A DNA stretch of 64,000 bases from Chaenocephalus aceratus (taxonomy: Eukaryota > Chordata > Actinopteri > Perciformes > Channichthyidae). The position numbers and the translations under genes were made by a program. How positions within the stretch are numbered: position 1 is the first letter of the stretch; each line of letters opens with the position of its first letter. Positions 31,701 through 38,930 of this stretch are shown piece by piece. The DNA lies in contig CM043797.1 in assembly GCA_023974075.1 (NCBI GenBank), forward strand, positions 17,842,975 through 17,906,974, given 5' to 3'. The notes below the pieces were generated by a model. That model was not told the DNA's origin. It was given only the letters and a program-made list of their open reading frames with translations, and searched no databases.

Positions 31701-34585
31701 ACTACATATCTACCGACATGACATCAAAATTACAACCAAGGCTGTGATTGTATTTGTCAATCACTCAGTTCTCCAAAACAGATATCTAGTTATAATTCAC
31801 ACTTGGAAATACCAACCATTCCAAAAGAGAACAATACACTAAAAGCAAAATAGAGCATCATCTGACATTCATAATGTCAACTGTCTGACAATCACCAGAA
31901 GCAGGATTTTCGCTTAGCCGGCTAACTTCAGGGAAAACTCTGGGTTTCCGGTCCTACGAAGCTGGTTCTCTTTTTAGCGGGCTAGATCTTCATGGTAACT
32001 TATGCTGAGCGGCTAACCTGCCCCGGAGCAGGTTAGGTTGCAGGCTAAGAGCTCAACTCAGTGAAAGCACCGCCTGCTGACCAATCAGAGCTCAGTGTGC
32101 GGAGTTTAAAGCGATCCAGTCATATTACAGGAGAAAGGAAATACAGAAAAACTGCCGTTGCAGGAAAGACGGCCGGCAAAAACCACCGACTGTGTGAACG
32201 TGAACATTAATAGAATATCACCTCCCATCTTCAGAGCAATCTGACTATTATAACATTAGCGTTAAGAAAGCTTAATTAAATATCTGCCACAACATAAGTA
32301 ACCGGATCAGAGTAACATTAAGTACAGTCCGCAGCATATCACTTCATAATGTATCATATATCTCCTTATCTGAGTCAGCTGAGCCGTATCTGGCCGTGCA
32401 ACACTCACAGTGTCACATACTGTATGCAGAAGTATTATTTTAAGCAACACATTAAGTTGACGAAACACTCGAGACAAATGTAATTAAAGTCAGATCGTGT
32501 CTTAGACGGGGCAGTGATATCATAAACCTGTTGATGTACACATTCAAACACTTTTTCTTTTACCAGCTGTATTCACCTTGCAGGTGCAGCTCTGTGGCTT
32601 TTATCCTGGATAAAGTGTTTAAGTCATGGATGTTTAAAGTTTAACTTCTTCATATGTCTAATATTATAGTTGACTTTTCATTCAGGAAGTATGACGCTGC
32701 GCTGTCAGTACGCTTGTCCATGTTTGTGATTGGTCGAATGCTCCATATACCACCCCTTTCATGTGAACGCGCACCTAACTAGATAGGAAACGGCTGGCTT
32801 GAGCGATCCACTTGATAACCAGCGTCGTAGGACAGTTTAGCGAGAGCGCATATGTTTTGGATTAGGCCAACCGGCTAACTCAAACATATCCAGGTTAGGT
32901 TGAACCAGCTTCGTAGTACAGGCCTCTGGCCTGTAGAAGACCGAGAGATCTGCATGCATGGAGTGATCATCAGCGGACACAACTCTCGATGCATCATGCA
33001 TTTGTGTTGCTGTTTCCGTGGGAGGAATTCATTTTTGAATGAAAAATAAACTTTAAAAACACCCACAAAAGTAGATGCAGCTGTCTAGCAGGTTTTGTAA
33101 GTCGCAACACTGCTCTACCTCATGGCTTTGTACTCTCAGATTTGTTATGTATTATTTCTGTATTTTTTATCAAATCGTGCACGGCAGGAAAAAACACTGA
33201 ACTAAACCTTTTCCAAAACTGAATGACATGGGGATGATTCTGAGAAAAATGAGTTGTCCTACTCTATTTGGATTATTCCATTAAGGTCTGTTTTGCACAA
33301 ATCCAGCTATTAAAATAATATTGAAGGTGAAGGAACTTCTAAACTTTGGACTACAAATCCAATATTGCCATACAAGAGTCCTACTCATTGATAAGAAACA
33401 TGTGGACAAAGGCCTACCTTAACACCATAACAGGACAGCTTGGATAGGATATATTTACATTTCTGACCGTTTCTGACTGTGACTTAAAGAGAGGCAGTGC
33501 AAAATTACCAGTAACACCTTCCTGTGACTGAATATCCGGTCATTGTTTGGTCAAAAAGTTGCATTAAGTGCCCATAATTTAAGCAAACAATAGAGACAAT
33601 TTCACAGAAATGACAGCACAAGTCAAATACTGTCAACCATACAACTGTTATTATCTCCAGGTCTTCACATTACACCTGCTTTTTCCTACTACTCAGTGCC
33701 CACACTCATCCACAGTCTTGAGGGTTTTGGTTTCAGCCGTCAGATCAGTATCACAGGGCTAGTTGAGATGCTTGTAGTCAGAGCACATTTATTATTAAAG
33801 CTGCTCGAATTCAGCTTATGAAATAATCATGAGTCTGCAGACCATCATAATAATACTGCTCTATTAACACACCTGTACATCTCCTCAATATGTAAAACGA
33901 TTTGATGGTTAGAGAGGAGGAGTGTGTATGTGACACTTGGTTAAGTGCGTGGTTAATTAAATAATTACTCTTTAAAAGATATGGAGTTGCCCTTGAAAGG
34001 TAAATTATTAACTAAATCAGCAGCTACCTGCACTACCCATCTGCTTCATTTTGTTAAAACACTTTACAGATACGTAATACCCCCAATGGCAGATAATGGA
34101 TGTAATACTCATAAAGTTCATAAGACCAGGTATACTGTCAGCCGTCCAGGGGCCTGACTGCATAGGTGCTAGCTACTTTCCTGACAATGCTATAAGAGAT
34201 TAATATGCGTTGTTTTCTATATACATCATGAAATATCACCAGATACCGCGAGAGTTCGTGACAGTAACGGTTACACAAAGCATGACACGTGTTCTTTGTT
34301 AAAATACGGACATTTTGGCATTATGTTGGTACACTGAGCATACAAAACCAGCTAGCTTACGTTAGCTGTGACACCTGACAACCATCTCATCTCATCTCAT
34401 CACCCTGCACCCGACAACAGAACAACCTTTAGTTGCTGTGTTGGAGGCCATTCTTTGGGATTAATGTGTTGCTAAACGCCACTCAGAGGCGGATAATTCA
34501 TAAATGGTTAACATTTAAGCGACAGAGTTGATTTTTAAAGGCTAAAATACCTGCCGCCTCCCCCAGATCCTGGCCGCAGCGCCAT
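2543..34585 (-). CDS. synrg: synrg, gamma-synergin (AP-1 gamma-ear binding, EH-domain protein); 22 coding exons, 3' end not seen
   Basis: Gamma-synergin binds the gamma-ear of the AP-1 clathrin adaptor at the trans-Golgi network and endosomes. The spliced frame is 4263 nt (1421 codons), already longer than the roughly 1314-aa human protein. Visible order: short Gly-rich start; Q-rich stretch (residues 31-52); Gln/Lys/Glu-rich helix (about 125-162); acidic-Phe block in exon 7; EH domain (about 440-520, exons 9-10, with NRTTPG and LTKEELYTVL); then repeated DDFxDF-type motifs in exons 12, 15 and 16; then a conserved C-terminal helical region (exons 17-21) with YAYEWQRCL and EKLQQLLKDI. All junctions are GT-AG and keep phase. 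Exons (high to low): 34551-34585, 29978-30018, 28636-28811, 28372-28499, 27626-27731, 27421-27532, 25041-25448, 23337-23615, 21490-21567, 21157-21353, 19818-20063, 18900-19039, 16748-16872, 14253-14315, 11914-12879, 7507-8055, 5943-6106, 5736-5789, 4387-4483, 3853-4001, 2707-2817, 2543-2581. The mammalian C-terminus with its YGGHQYHASC block is not found; it is probably left of position 1. Confidence 0.95.
2674..2697. repeat. (TG)12 microsatellite next to synrg exon 21 donor
   Basis: 24 bp pure TG. On the sense strand it is (CA)12 beginning 9 nt after the end of exon 21, inside a 125-nt intron. Confidence 0.95.
2707..2817 (-). CDS. synrg: synrg exon 21
   Basis: 37 codons: PDETSLDFSSCILRHGIKNA and KELACGVCLLNVDSRSK. 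The conserved Cys-containing ACGVCLLNVDSRS block is unmistakable. Acceptor TTTCTGTGTAG, donor GTTAGT, followed 9 nt later by a (CA)12 tract on the sense strand. Confidence 0.93.
3853..4001 (-). CDS. synrg: synrg exon 20
   Basis: 149 nt encoding GVVEVYRVTRRVELGVKATA, VCSEKLQQLLKDISRVWNNL and MGFMSLAKLA, a helical region almost unchanged from mammals. Acceptor CTGTTACAG, donor GTAAGA, phase 0 out. An opposite-strand open frame over this exon is a shadow. Confidence 0.94.
4085..4132. repeat. 48-bp perfect spacerless palindrome, synrg intron 19
   Basis: The 24 bases 4085-4108 (starting TGAGTTCAGTGCCGAG) are the exact reverse complement of 4109-4132, centred on ACATGT. The next outward pair (C4084, A4133) does not match. 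Confidence 0.97.
4296..4369. repeat. GT / GCGT microsatellite next to synrg exon 19 donor
   Basis: Starts with mixed GTGCGC units and ends as about 36 bp of pure GT. On the sense strand this is a CA repeat beginning 18 nt after exon 19. Confidence 0.95.
4387..4483 (-). CDS. synrg: synrg exon 19
   Basis: 97 nt encoding IITKANNILNSISSSAVCTE and then VIQSAQGMEYLL, nearly the same as mammals. The donor GTGAGG is followed within about 18 nt by a long CA-rich tract on the sense strand. A hAT element ends only 41 nt upstream of the acceptor. Confidence 0.93.
4525..5236. mobile_element. hAT-type non-autonomous DNA transposon (712 bp), synrg intron 18
   Basis: Terminal inverted repeats CAGGGGTCTCCAAC and, inverted, CAGGGCTCTCCAAC (13 of 14 match), flanked on both sides by ATATATAT (8 bp, as hAT elements make, although the site is itself a TA repeat). 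It begins with the GAGAGCTACTTTGAAAA motif common in fish hAT copies. No transposase frame. It ends 41 nt from the exon 19 acceptor. Confidence 0.8.
5736..5789 (-). CDS. synrg: synrg exon 18 (54 nt)
   Basis: 18 codons, ESERYAYEWQRCLESALE, matching the conserved ERYAYEWQRCL block. Phase 0 at both ends, so it can be skipped in frame. Acceptor GTTTGTTGCAG; donor GTTTGT is non-optimal (no purine run after GT). Confidence 0.93.
5943..6106 (-). CDS. synrg: synrg exon 17
   Basis: 164 nt encoding SHKRSHSLGDKEIGRSPPSP and then FRDRSNTLSEKPALPVIRDK, YKDLTGEVE. The RSxSLGDKE and RDKYKDLTGEVE blocks are family hallmarks, and the Ser/Arg context suggests phosphorylation (inference). Acceptor TTTGCCTTAG, donor GTGAGG, phase 0 out. 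Confidence 0.94.
7090..7373 (+). mobile_element. tRNA-derived SINE, synrg intron 16
   Basis: The head carries a Pol III A-box-like GTGGCTCAGTCTCTAGGG and a B-box GGTTCACGTCCC, followed by the CCTTGAGCAAGGCACCTAAC core common to teleost SINEs. The tRNA part is shortened between the boxes. It lies antisense to synrg. Confidence 0.78.
7507..8055 (-). CDS. synrg: synrg exon 16
   Basis: 549 nt encoding STLASYDWSDREE, FGSTENITSRSVAKITTSF, the acidic DDEDDFGDFASTVSE, SDEFGAFQADKPKFGKSDFL, and the conserved KSSEEMIKNELATFDLCVQG. Acceptor GTCATTACAG; donor GTGAGC. The match to mammalian gamma-synergin is clear along its length. Confidence 0.95.
8056..11913. other. synrg intron 15
   Basis: 3.9 kb intron between the two largest exons. 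AT-rich, with short open frames only. I see no transposon ends, RNA gene or conserved protein fragment. Confidence 0.45.
11914..12879 (-). CDS. synrg: synrg exon 15, large DFxDF-rich exon
   Basis: 966 nt, the largest exon. Visible motifs in order: EGFADFKS, DDGFTDFKTADSVSPLEP, NPLNMADLDLFSS, DDFGDFALFGMAS, DDFADFMAFGSS, KYDVFKQLSLEGG, DDFADFQSSKF, then the highly conserved KEDSASVKSLDLPSIGGSSV and LKHVMSDSSLDLP. Several of these are gamma-ear ligands. Both flanking introns are phase 1. Donor GTGAGG. Confidence 0.95.
13308..13335. repeat. (TA)n microsatellite
   Basis: Short alternating AT tract in synrg intron 14, the only notable element in that intron. Confidence 0.85.
14253..14315 (-). CDS. 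synrg: synrg exon 14 (63 nt)
   Basis: A small exon encoding DGGDKYSVFRQLEPPVDKKP plus F, equivalent to the DKYSAFRELE segment of the human protein as remembered. Acceptor TTGAACCAG, donor GTAAGA. Phase 1 at both ends, so it can be skipped without a frameshift. A LINE copy fills much of the intron upstream. Confidence 0.88.
14480..16079 (-). pseudogene. LINE reverse transcriptase, frameshifted
   Basis: A 466-codon frame (from 15799) shows the RT blocks NNYRPISNLPFLGKIIEKV, LDLSAAFDTVDH (catalytic Asp at about 75), GVPQGSILGPLLFNIYMLPL and YADDT (165-169), then the C-terminal RLDYCNGVF, LKSLHWLPVCQRI and NIWNKLPE segments of fish CR1/L2 elements. The upstream part (15816-16079) is in another frame after a shift at an A7 run near 15825. 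Not a working copy. Confidence 0.88.
14500..16685. mobile_element. CR1/L2-type LINE copy, apparently 5'-inverted, synrg intron 13
   Basis: The minus strand of 14500-16290 encodes reverse transcriptase. On the plus strand, 16555-16685 looks like a LINE 3' tail (TTTTTGTAAAGCACTTTGAA then GGTGCTGTATAA and TTGCCTGGCCTTGCC). Reverse transcriptase and tail therefore point in opposite directions, as after twin priming. A GCATTAC heptamer occurs at both outer flanks (about 14473 and 16678). Two independent insertions remain possible. Confidence 0.7.
16748..16872 (-). CDS. synrg: synrg exon 13
   Basis: 125 nt encoding a Ser/Pro linker and then SDKYAVFKQLSVDQP, the DKYAVFK motif repeated in the family. 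Acceptor TGTCCCTGCAG; donor GTACCT, phase 1. Confidence 0.9.
17274..17790. mobile_element. MITE with GGACCTATCATGC ends, synrg intron 12
   Basis: Both ends carry AAAG-T/G-GGACCTATCATGC as an inverted pair (17 of 18 match), next to TTA/TAA bases that could be a Harbinger-type 3-bp target. Interior includes three copies of a GTTACCATGC unit at about 17500-17530. Exact boundary uncertain by a few bases. Confidence 0.72.
18900..19039 (-). CDS. synrg: synrg exon 12, DDFQDF motif
   Basis: 140 nt encoding GTKADDDDFQDFQEAPKAG, then PPFTEFQGESGGSFPP. DDFQDF is a canonical gamma-ear ligand motif and sits here in mammals too. The acceptor is preceded by a perfect TACTAAC branch-site consensus (19055-19061). 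Donor GTAAGG, phase 2. Confidence 0.92.
19055..19061 (-). promoter_or_regulatory. synrg: Branch-site consensus TACTAAC before synrg exon 12
   Basis: On the sense strand TACTAAC, a perfect branch-point consensus, has its branch A 17 nt upstream of exon 12. The strong site may help the spliceosome choose the real acceptor after the many acceptor-like minisatellite units. Confidence 0.6.
19075..19803. repeat. 18-bp minisatellite in synrg intron 11
   Basis: About 40 tandem copies of GGAACATTCAGGACTAAA (plus strand), with G/A variants and some shortened 12-bp units (GGCAGAACTAAA). All unit lengths are multiples of six. On the synrg sense strand each unit reads as Cys-Ser-Phe-Ser-Pro-Glu and contains a GTTCCTTTAG that resembles a 3' splice site. 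Confidence 0.95.
19818..20063 (-). CDS. synrg: synrg exon 11
   Basis: 246 nt, phase 0 at both ends, encoding a Pro/Ala/Met-rich linker that ends NFIASFPAAQ. Donor GTAACA. The following intron remains open in the same frame for more than 700 nt because it is an 18-bp minisatellite. The real exon border is set by the donor and by the family-like continuation in exon 12. Confidence 0.88.
21157..21353 (-). CDS. synrg: synrg exon 10, EH domain
   Basis: 197 nt encoding most of the EH domain: EMFQKVLEFTMTPAGIDTAK, the LYPILMSSGLPREALGQIW helix-loop, ANRTTPGMLTKEELYTVLAL. EH domains usually bind NPF-type peptides; mammalian gamma-synergin uses this domain to bind secretory carrier membrane protein (family knowledge). 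Acceptor CATAG after a T run; donor GTAAAC. Confidence 0.95.
21490..21567 (-). CDS. synrg: synrg exon 9, start of EH region
   Basis: 78 nt encoding VAVYPQQEHIQPMLPAWVYN and then DSLIP, equivalent to the P-W-x-Y-N-x-S-L segment before the EH domain. The acceptor is a tandem CAGCAG, so an alternative start at 21570 would add one Ala. Donor GTTAAC is weak but keeps phase 1. Confidence 0.88.
22456..23167. mobile_element. hAT-type non-autonomous DNA transposon (712 bp), synrg intron 8
   Basis: Ends CAGGGGTGGGGAACCT and its inverted complement (16 bp identical). The flanking 8-bp target duplication is ATCCAAAG / ATGCAAAG (one mismatch). The GGGGAACCTCCGGCC start followed by a GGGCCGTA block is typical of widespread vertebrate hAT-Charlie-like copies. 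No transposase frame. Confidence 0.88.
23337..23615 (-). CDS. synrg: synrg exon 8
   Basis: 279 nt between phase-1 introns. It starts GPSLEEKLFSSCDLS, which matches the family, and continues as a low-conservation Ser/Ala/Pro linker. The length is also a multiple of three, so exons 7 and 8 are interchangeable in frame. Acceptor ATCCCCTCAG; donor GTGAGA. Confidence 0.9.
25041..25448 (-). CDS. synrg: synrg exon 7, acidic-Phe motifs (alternatively spliced in mammals)
   Basis: 408 nt, exactly 136 codons' worth, between two phase-1 introns, so the exon can be skipped without a frameshift. It carries DTDEFSDFQGPVDG and DDDEFNDFVQGPLN, two DEFxDF motifs of the type bound by the AP-1 gamma-ear, in a Ser/Pro-rich linker. 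In mammals the matching exon is absent from some isoforms. Donor GTAACT. Confidence 0.9.
25711..26848. mobile_element. hAT-type DNA transposon (1.14 kb), synrg intron 6
   Basis: Ends CAGTGGTTCTCAAA and its inverted complement (14 bp), with 8-bp flanks CTCTAAAG / GTCTAAAG (one mismatch). Subterminal GGGGTAC repeats near both ends are characteristic of this hAT family. The interior has no intact transposase frame. Confidence 0.88.
27421..27532 (-). CDS. synrg: synrg exon 6
   Basis: 112 nt encoding TGEKSRDDALEAIKGNLDGF and then SRDAKMHPTPSSQTKKP. This is highly conserved across vertebrates. Acceptor GTACTCAG, donor GTACCC, phase 1 out. Confidence 0.94.
27626..27731 (-). CDS. synrg: synrg exon 5, charged helix
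   Basis: 106 nt encoding KRLEQQQKMLEEDRKRRQFE and then EQKQKLRLLSSVKPK, a strongly charged probable coiled coil nearly identical to mammalian gamma-synergin as remembered. Acceptor CCCTTTAG, donor GTGAGT, phase 0 out. Confidence 0.94.
28372..28499 (-). CDS. synrg: synrg exon 4
   Basis: 128 nt encoding a Met/Gly/Pro-rich segment (GMRFMGQPQFMGMRPAGPQY) that ends TADMQKQMAEEH. Acceptor TCTCACAG; donor GTAAGA. The last codon is completed by exon 5, giving Q-K-R at the join. Confidence 0.92.
28636..28811 (-). CDS. synrg: synrg exon 3, glutamine-rich
   Basis: 176 nt. After GMVPM it encodes Q13-L-Q3-L-Q4, then GFPMVPVMQPNMQGMMGMHF, which matches the family. The Q tract is mostly CAG codons with a few CAA. 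As I recall the human protein, only about three Q residues stand here, so the tract is a lineage expansion. Donor GTGAGC. Confidence 0.92.
28733..28798 (-). repeat. synrg: CAG/CAA trinucleotide repeat in coding exon 3 of synrg
   Basis: In the sense direction the tract is mostly CAG codons, with CAA near its 5' end and two CTG (Leu) interruptions: Q13-L-Q3-L-Q4. The longest run of pure CAG is eight. Confidence 0.95.
29561..29598. repeat. Perfect 19-bp tandem duplication carrying AP-1 sites, synrg intron 2
   Basis: ACATTTTGCTAGATGAGTC occurs twice back to back, and the bases after it restart ACATTT. Each copy forms a consensus AP-1 site TGAGTCA at its end. Confidence 0.9.
29978..30018 (-). CDS. 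synrg: synrg exon 2
   Basis: 41 nt encoding SFMYPVGGGLGPPQ after a TTCCTTTAG acceptor, with a GTGAGT donor. It corresponds to the FMFPV-type segment after the Gly-rich start in mammals. Phase 2 in, phase 1 out, consistent with exons 1 and 3. Confidence 0.88.
30019..34550. other. synrg intron 1
   Basis: 4.5 kb first intron. Contains a DNA-transposon-like repeat at about 31905-32924 and a run of CATCT repeats near 34385. The rest is AT-rich and shows no exon or element that I recognise. Confidence 0.5.
31905..32924. mobile_element. DNA-transposon-like repeat with CTACGAAGCTGGTTC inverted arms, synrg intron 1
   Basis: CTACGAAGCTGGTTC at 31954-31968 is repeated inverted at 32902-32916, and GCCGGCTAACTTCAG/ACCGGCTAACTCAAA motifs lie near both ends. 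The right end continues into a GTAGTACAGGCC terminus seen in many fish elements. Superfamily and exact left border are uncertain. No transposase frame. Confidence 0.6.
34551..34585 (-). CDS. synrg: synrg exon 1 (start codon, MALRPGSGGGG)
   Basis: The ATG at 34585 opens a Gly-rich N-terminus, MALRPGSGGGG, that matches the start of mammalian gamma-synergin. 35 nt of coding sequence end at a GTATTT donor in phase 2. The start codon lies inside an AAGATGGCG context that resembles a YY1 site. Confidence 0.9.
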
Positions 34586-34720
34586 CTTGATAACAGTAGT
34601 CAGTCACTAGGAGGAAGATGACGTCAGCCGTGACGAAGGGTGTGTGTCGGAGACCGGGCCCTGAGTATAGTCTCTCAGGCAAAGCTTACTTCCTGCTTCC
34701 GGGGTGTTGTTTTCACATGG
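34586..34720 (-). promoter_or_regulatory. synrg: synrg promoter / 5' UTR region with CRE, ETS and YY1-like motifs
   Basis: Directly upstream of the synrg ATG there is a perfect palindromic CRE, TGACGTCA (34619-34626), a TGACG half-site at 34631, and two ETS-type cores (CTTCCGG at 34696-34702, ACTTCCTG at 34688-34695, both reading GGAA on the sense strand). AAGATGGCG overlaps the start codon. No TATA box is placed. This fits a housekeeping promoter; the exact transcription start is not determined. Confidence 0.55.
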
Positions 34721-37366
34721 GGGGGCCGTTATTAACCTGTTGGACAAAAACTTAATCTAATTCATTTTATGCACCAATGTGTGCCTTCTTTATGTACGTT
34801 TTTGGGTGGACATTTCTTGTTTTAAAAATGAGAAACACACAATTCAAGCACTAGGTGATACTTTTTAATATAATAGAATATTCATCAGTAAGGCTCCAAA
34901 CGCATTTTCTATTTCTTTTAAATATTTCATCACCTGAGCTTCTTTTCTACCTGCAAGACATAAAACAGGGCACAACATGTCGATTAACAGAACTTGATAT
35001 GTACGGCAATGAAGGTTATCTTCCAGCAGATGTCAGTGTTTAGCTTATTGGCAGCTTTGTTCATGCACAGTCATATTATACATACAGTCTGCACAAAGGG
35101 TCTTTGCTCCTCTTTTATAACGAAACCTATATGCAGTGTGTGCAGTCTGAAATGTGCTGCAGTGTAGCTATTTCTAGACAGACATACCCTCTTATGATTT
35201 TGGACAAAGATGAGAATGATTGAAATCTGTGTTCTGCATGTTCCATCAGATGGAGTCAGAAAACTAAATATTGAAGGGACATCTTTCTGCAGCACACTTG
35301 CATTTTCAAACACATTTTTTTCTACTTGAAATCTCTCAAAAGAAGCTTCAAAGTGACAAAAGTGTTCATAATATGAAATGTTGTTTCTAGTTTCTTTCAG
35401 CTCATAATAAAACAAATGGATACTTATGTTTAGGTTATGTTTGGGTGATTATTATTGAAAAGGGTGAAATATTTTTATTTTAGTTTTTTGTAAACTCCCT
35501 TAACCTGGGATTTAGCTACAATGACTCATGGAGCAATATTTCTGTATTTCTTTACATCAATACAATACAACATGTTTATTTAAATATGTTAATGTCTACC
35601 AAAGAGCCATTACAATGCTTTCATGTCAACTGTAAATAGCATCTAATGTGTTGTCCAACATTTTTACCGGCTGCTTGAATTATTTAGGCCATTGTGCATC
35701 CTGACAAAGTGATTCAGTTTGCAGTTTCATTGTTACACCAATGACAAGGTGGAGCTACAAGGAAAAGCCTCTCTGGCATTGTCTCATCGCGGCTGTTGTT
35801 GTGAAAGATTTACAGCTTAATGAGAGCAGTGTAAGACAGCGGATGACAAGCCCCGCTGCTATCCATCACCTGGTCTGCCCTCAACCTTCCCATACCTCTG
35901 CTCCATTCAACAGCAATGATTCAGAGGCCATATGCATGACAGAGGGACTGATGTGGCCTTTTAGGCTTCAGAGTGACTCTAAAAGTAAAAAACTGCAGTT
36001 TTAATTGAACCATTTTGATCTTATTTCATTTACTGTCCATCAAGCATTTAAAAAAAGTGTAATAAATACAGTCTAATACAAGTCAGATAATATTTTGGCA
36101 ATAATTACAGCAATAGATTACAATTCTTAATAAAAGGATTAAGCAAATAAAATGAGTTTTCATACAATTTCATAGTTCTTGGTGGGCATTTAAAGACAAA
36201 GGTTTTGAAGACAAAGTGAATATTTTAGTGCGTATTTTACATGTAAGTTGATCAAAAAAAACTAAACAAAAGGATGTCACTAATAATTAAGAAGATATTA
36301 AAGTGAGGCAAAGAAAAAGAAGATAATTAAAATTCAATCTCCTCTCATATTTCATCTACAACTTGAGGCAGCTGTCAGGAGCATGACCAGACTGTGATAA
36401 ATCTCCACAGGCCTTAAAAGCCTGTCATGGCCTAATGCCAGACGTATGTACCCTTTAATGACCTTGTAAATGTTTAGAGGAAATTCATTTTTACAATATC
36501 CAGGTAAAACACCAAAGAAATGACGGTTGTTTGTGGCTTTACGTGGCATTTTATCTGAAATAAATCATATGAAATAAACCAGCATCAAATATTAGGACCA
36601 TGAGTTATTTTAGATGTGTTTCTGGGTGAAAATATCTGTGTTCACTAGGGTCTAAATTCACCAATTCATTTGCATGTGGGGCTGAAAACCTGTTATAGAG
36701 AAATCCTGACAGATTGATGTTGTCATGCTGATGCTGTCACAGGCTTGATGCTGGATATGTTAATGATTTATGGGGAATGGTGGGATGCCCAGAATGGGAC
36801 CCGGGTTAATGTTCACCTTTCTCGCCGGGCCTCCTCTCTGGGGGGCTGCCCACAGCCCGTCCAGATCCAAGCGTCGAGGGGACATGACTGACTGACGGAG
36901 TCGGCCGGCCTCCAGCTAAACCCGGCACACACAGCAGGGAGGAAGCCCACGATCTGCCCTCAGAGGAGAGGAGGGGACAGGAGACTGACGAGGCCTAATC
37001 GTCTTTTTGATGAGTCTCAATGGAAGCAATAAAGAGCAGCAGAAAATGCATTCAAACTGTTGTAATGAGAACACTTACAAACATACCACACTGGTGATAA
37101 TGAAAGTCCTGCCTCTGAAAAATGTTACGTTTGAGCTTCACTGTGAAGAATTGTAGTTTTAGACCAGACGTCGGCTTTCATATATCTGCTGAAGGAACGT
37201 TTCTGTAAGCACAAACAAGTAGGACTGTAATGTGGTCATTCCCAACAGGATTTTTATTTAACATGGATGGATTTAAGTTGTTGAATACATTTTCTTAAAA
37301 GGAAAAAGAATGCTGCTATTCCTCAAAGTAAGGTATCATATACAGTAGCCAAGATGAATGTTCCCT

Positions 37367-37412
37367 GAAAGGCGCTATATAAATCTAAGTAATTATTATT
37401 ATTATTATTATG
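37367..37412 (+). repeat. Retroelement 3' tail fragment
   Basis: CTGAAAGGCGCTATATAAAT followed by an ATT repeat is the usual 3' terminus of fish LINE/SINE copies. The rest of the element is not evident upstream. Confidence 0.55.
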
Positions 37413-38464
37413 ATTGAAGTCATGAGCTTCTCGCACTTGATGTGTATTATGTAGTACCCAAAAATTGGCCTTCTTATTAAACTGATCAGTAATAATAGTT
37501 ATATTACCATATGGTCCATATAAATTATGTTGGACTAAAATAGCTAAAATAAAGGACACAACCTAAGTCTTGTCAATGGAAGCAAGAGTCTGTGAAGATG
37601 TCAAAGCAAAAGATATCAAAATAACCTAAATGGACCATTATTCAGAAAAGAAACGTCTTCATCACATGATTCAAATACGTCCAAAACGTTCACCTGTTAA
37701 GGAAGTAGGTCAATCCAAATGACTTCTCACATTCACATTAATGCCGTGTTTTCTTGTCCTTACAATAGTGAATGCTAATGAGCTGAATTGAACAGAAAAA
37801 CTGGAGATCAAAAGCCAGCAATCTTTTCACGCGTGCGGCCTGGCTGTCACTGTAGGTGGTGCTGCTGGCGATGTACGGTGAAGGGTGCTGATTGTTACAC
37901 TGGAGGCCTGAGTGATCTCCATGACTGTGCAGCAGCACAACAGAGGCCTCCTTGATGGGGGCTTTTGATGGATTCTCCTGTCAGAGCAGCTCCATACATG
38001 TGTATGTATTTCTCCATAGAAATGTTGGCGTTAACTCTGGTCGCAGTGACCAATTAGCCCTGGCAGAGAGTGGCCTCCTGACCCTTGACCCCTGCTGGGT
38101 AGTCTTATCCATTAACCCCTTGGGCCCCAGCTGGAGTTGATGTAGTATCCTTTATTCTGCCTCTGCTAAACACACGGCCACATTCAGCCTACAGCTTCCA
38201 CTTTCTGTCTCTTTGCCACTCGCCTCTGTTCCCCGGGTGGCAGCTTGCTCCTTGGGTTGACCTCTTGAGCCCTTGAGATGAATCTGTTATCTCCATCTTC
38301 ACCACCCTGCAGCAGAGATACACTCTCTAAAAGAGCTTCTCCTACATTGTATCTCTATTTAGTGCGCATGGTTTCCTTTTCTTTTTGTATTTTAGTGATT
38401 GCTTTCAGGTAGTTTACCTGCAGTTTTTTTTACAGACTGTTCCCAGCTTTTTGCTTATATCTTT

Positions 38465-38930
38465 CTAATACACTGCTGGGGGGAACATATAGGTTTTATA
38501 TCTGGCTAGCATTTGCAATTGTTTGGAGCTATGGTTATAAAATATAGTATAGGGTGCCAATCTACTGAAATTGCCCCTTCTCTGAAACTGAGTGCAGACT
38601 GTCCAGTTCCTGATCACTGAGCTGGACAACAGTGTGCCAGCCCAGCACACTGTTGTGAAGATAGAAACCTTGGTTACTAACGGCTGAGAGAAAGTCTGCA
38701 GTAGTTTTTTGTAGACACTAATTGATCTAAGTCTCCTTAGGGTAAAAACGTTTGTGTGTCCTTCTAGGGCTTCAGTGTTGTGAGTGCAGTCGACAAAGCT
38801 CAATGGCCTTGCTGATTTTGGGCTTTAAATTATTCTTGTTGCGCCATATGAAGAAGCTCTAGATCAGTCCTCTGTATTTGTGGTCTTTGTTGATGCAGCG
38901 GACAATGGAAGCGTCATTAGGAAACTTTTG
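38465..38930 (-). mobile_element. Decayed LINE remnant (C-terminal RT region)
   Basis: The minus strand reads FTLRRLRSISVYKKLLQTFS and then TTVCWAG, resembling the LRRLRSFGVC...FY..VVCWGG region found downstream of reverse transcriptase in fish LINEs. The copy is short and lacks catalytic motifs. Identified from remembered pattern only. Confidence 0.45.
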
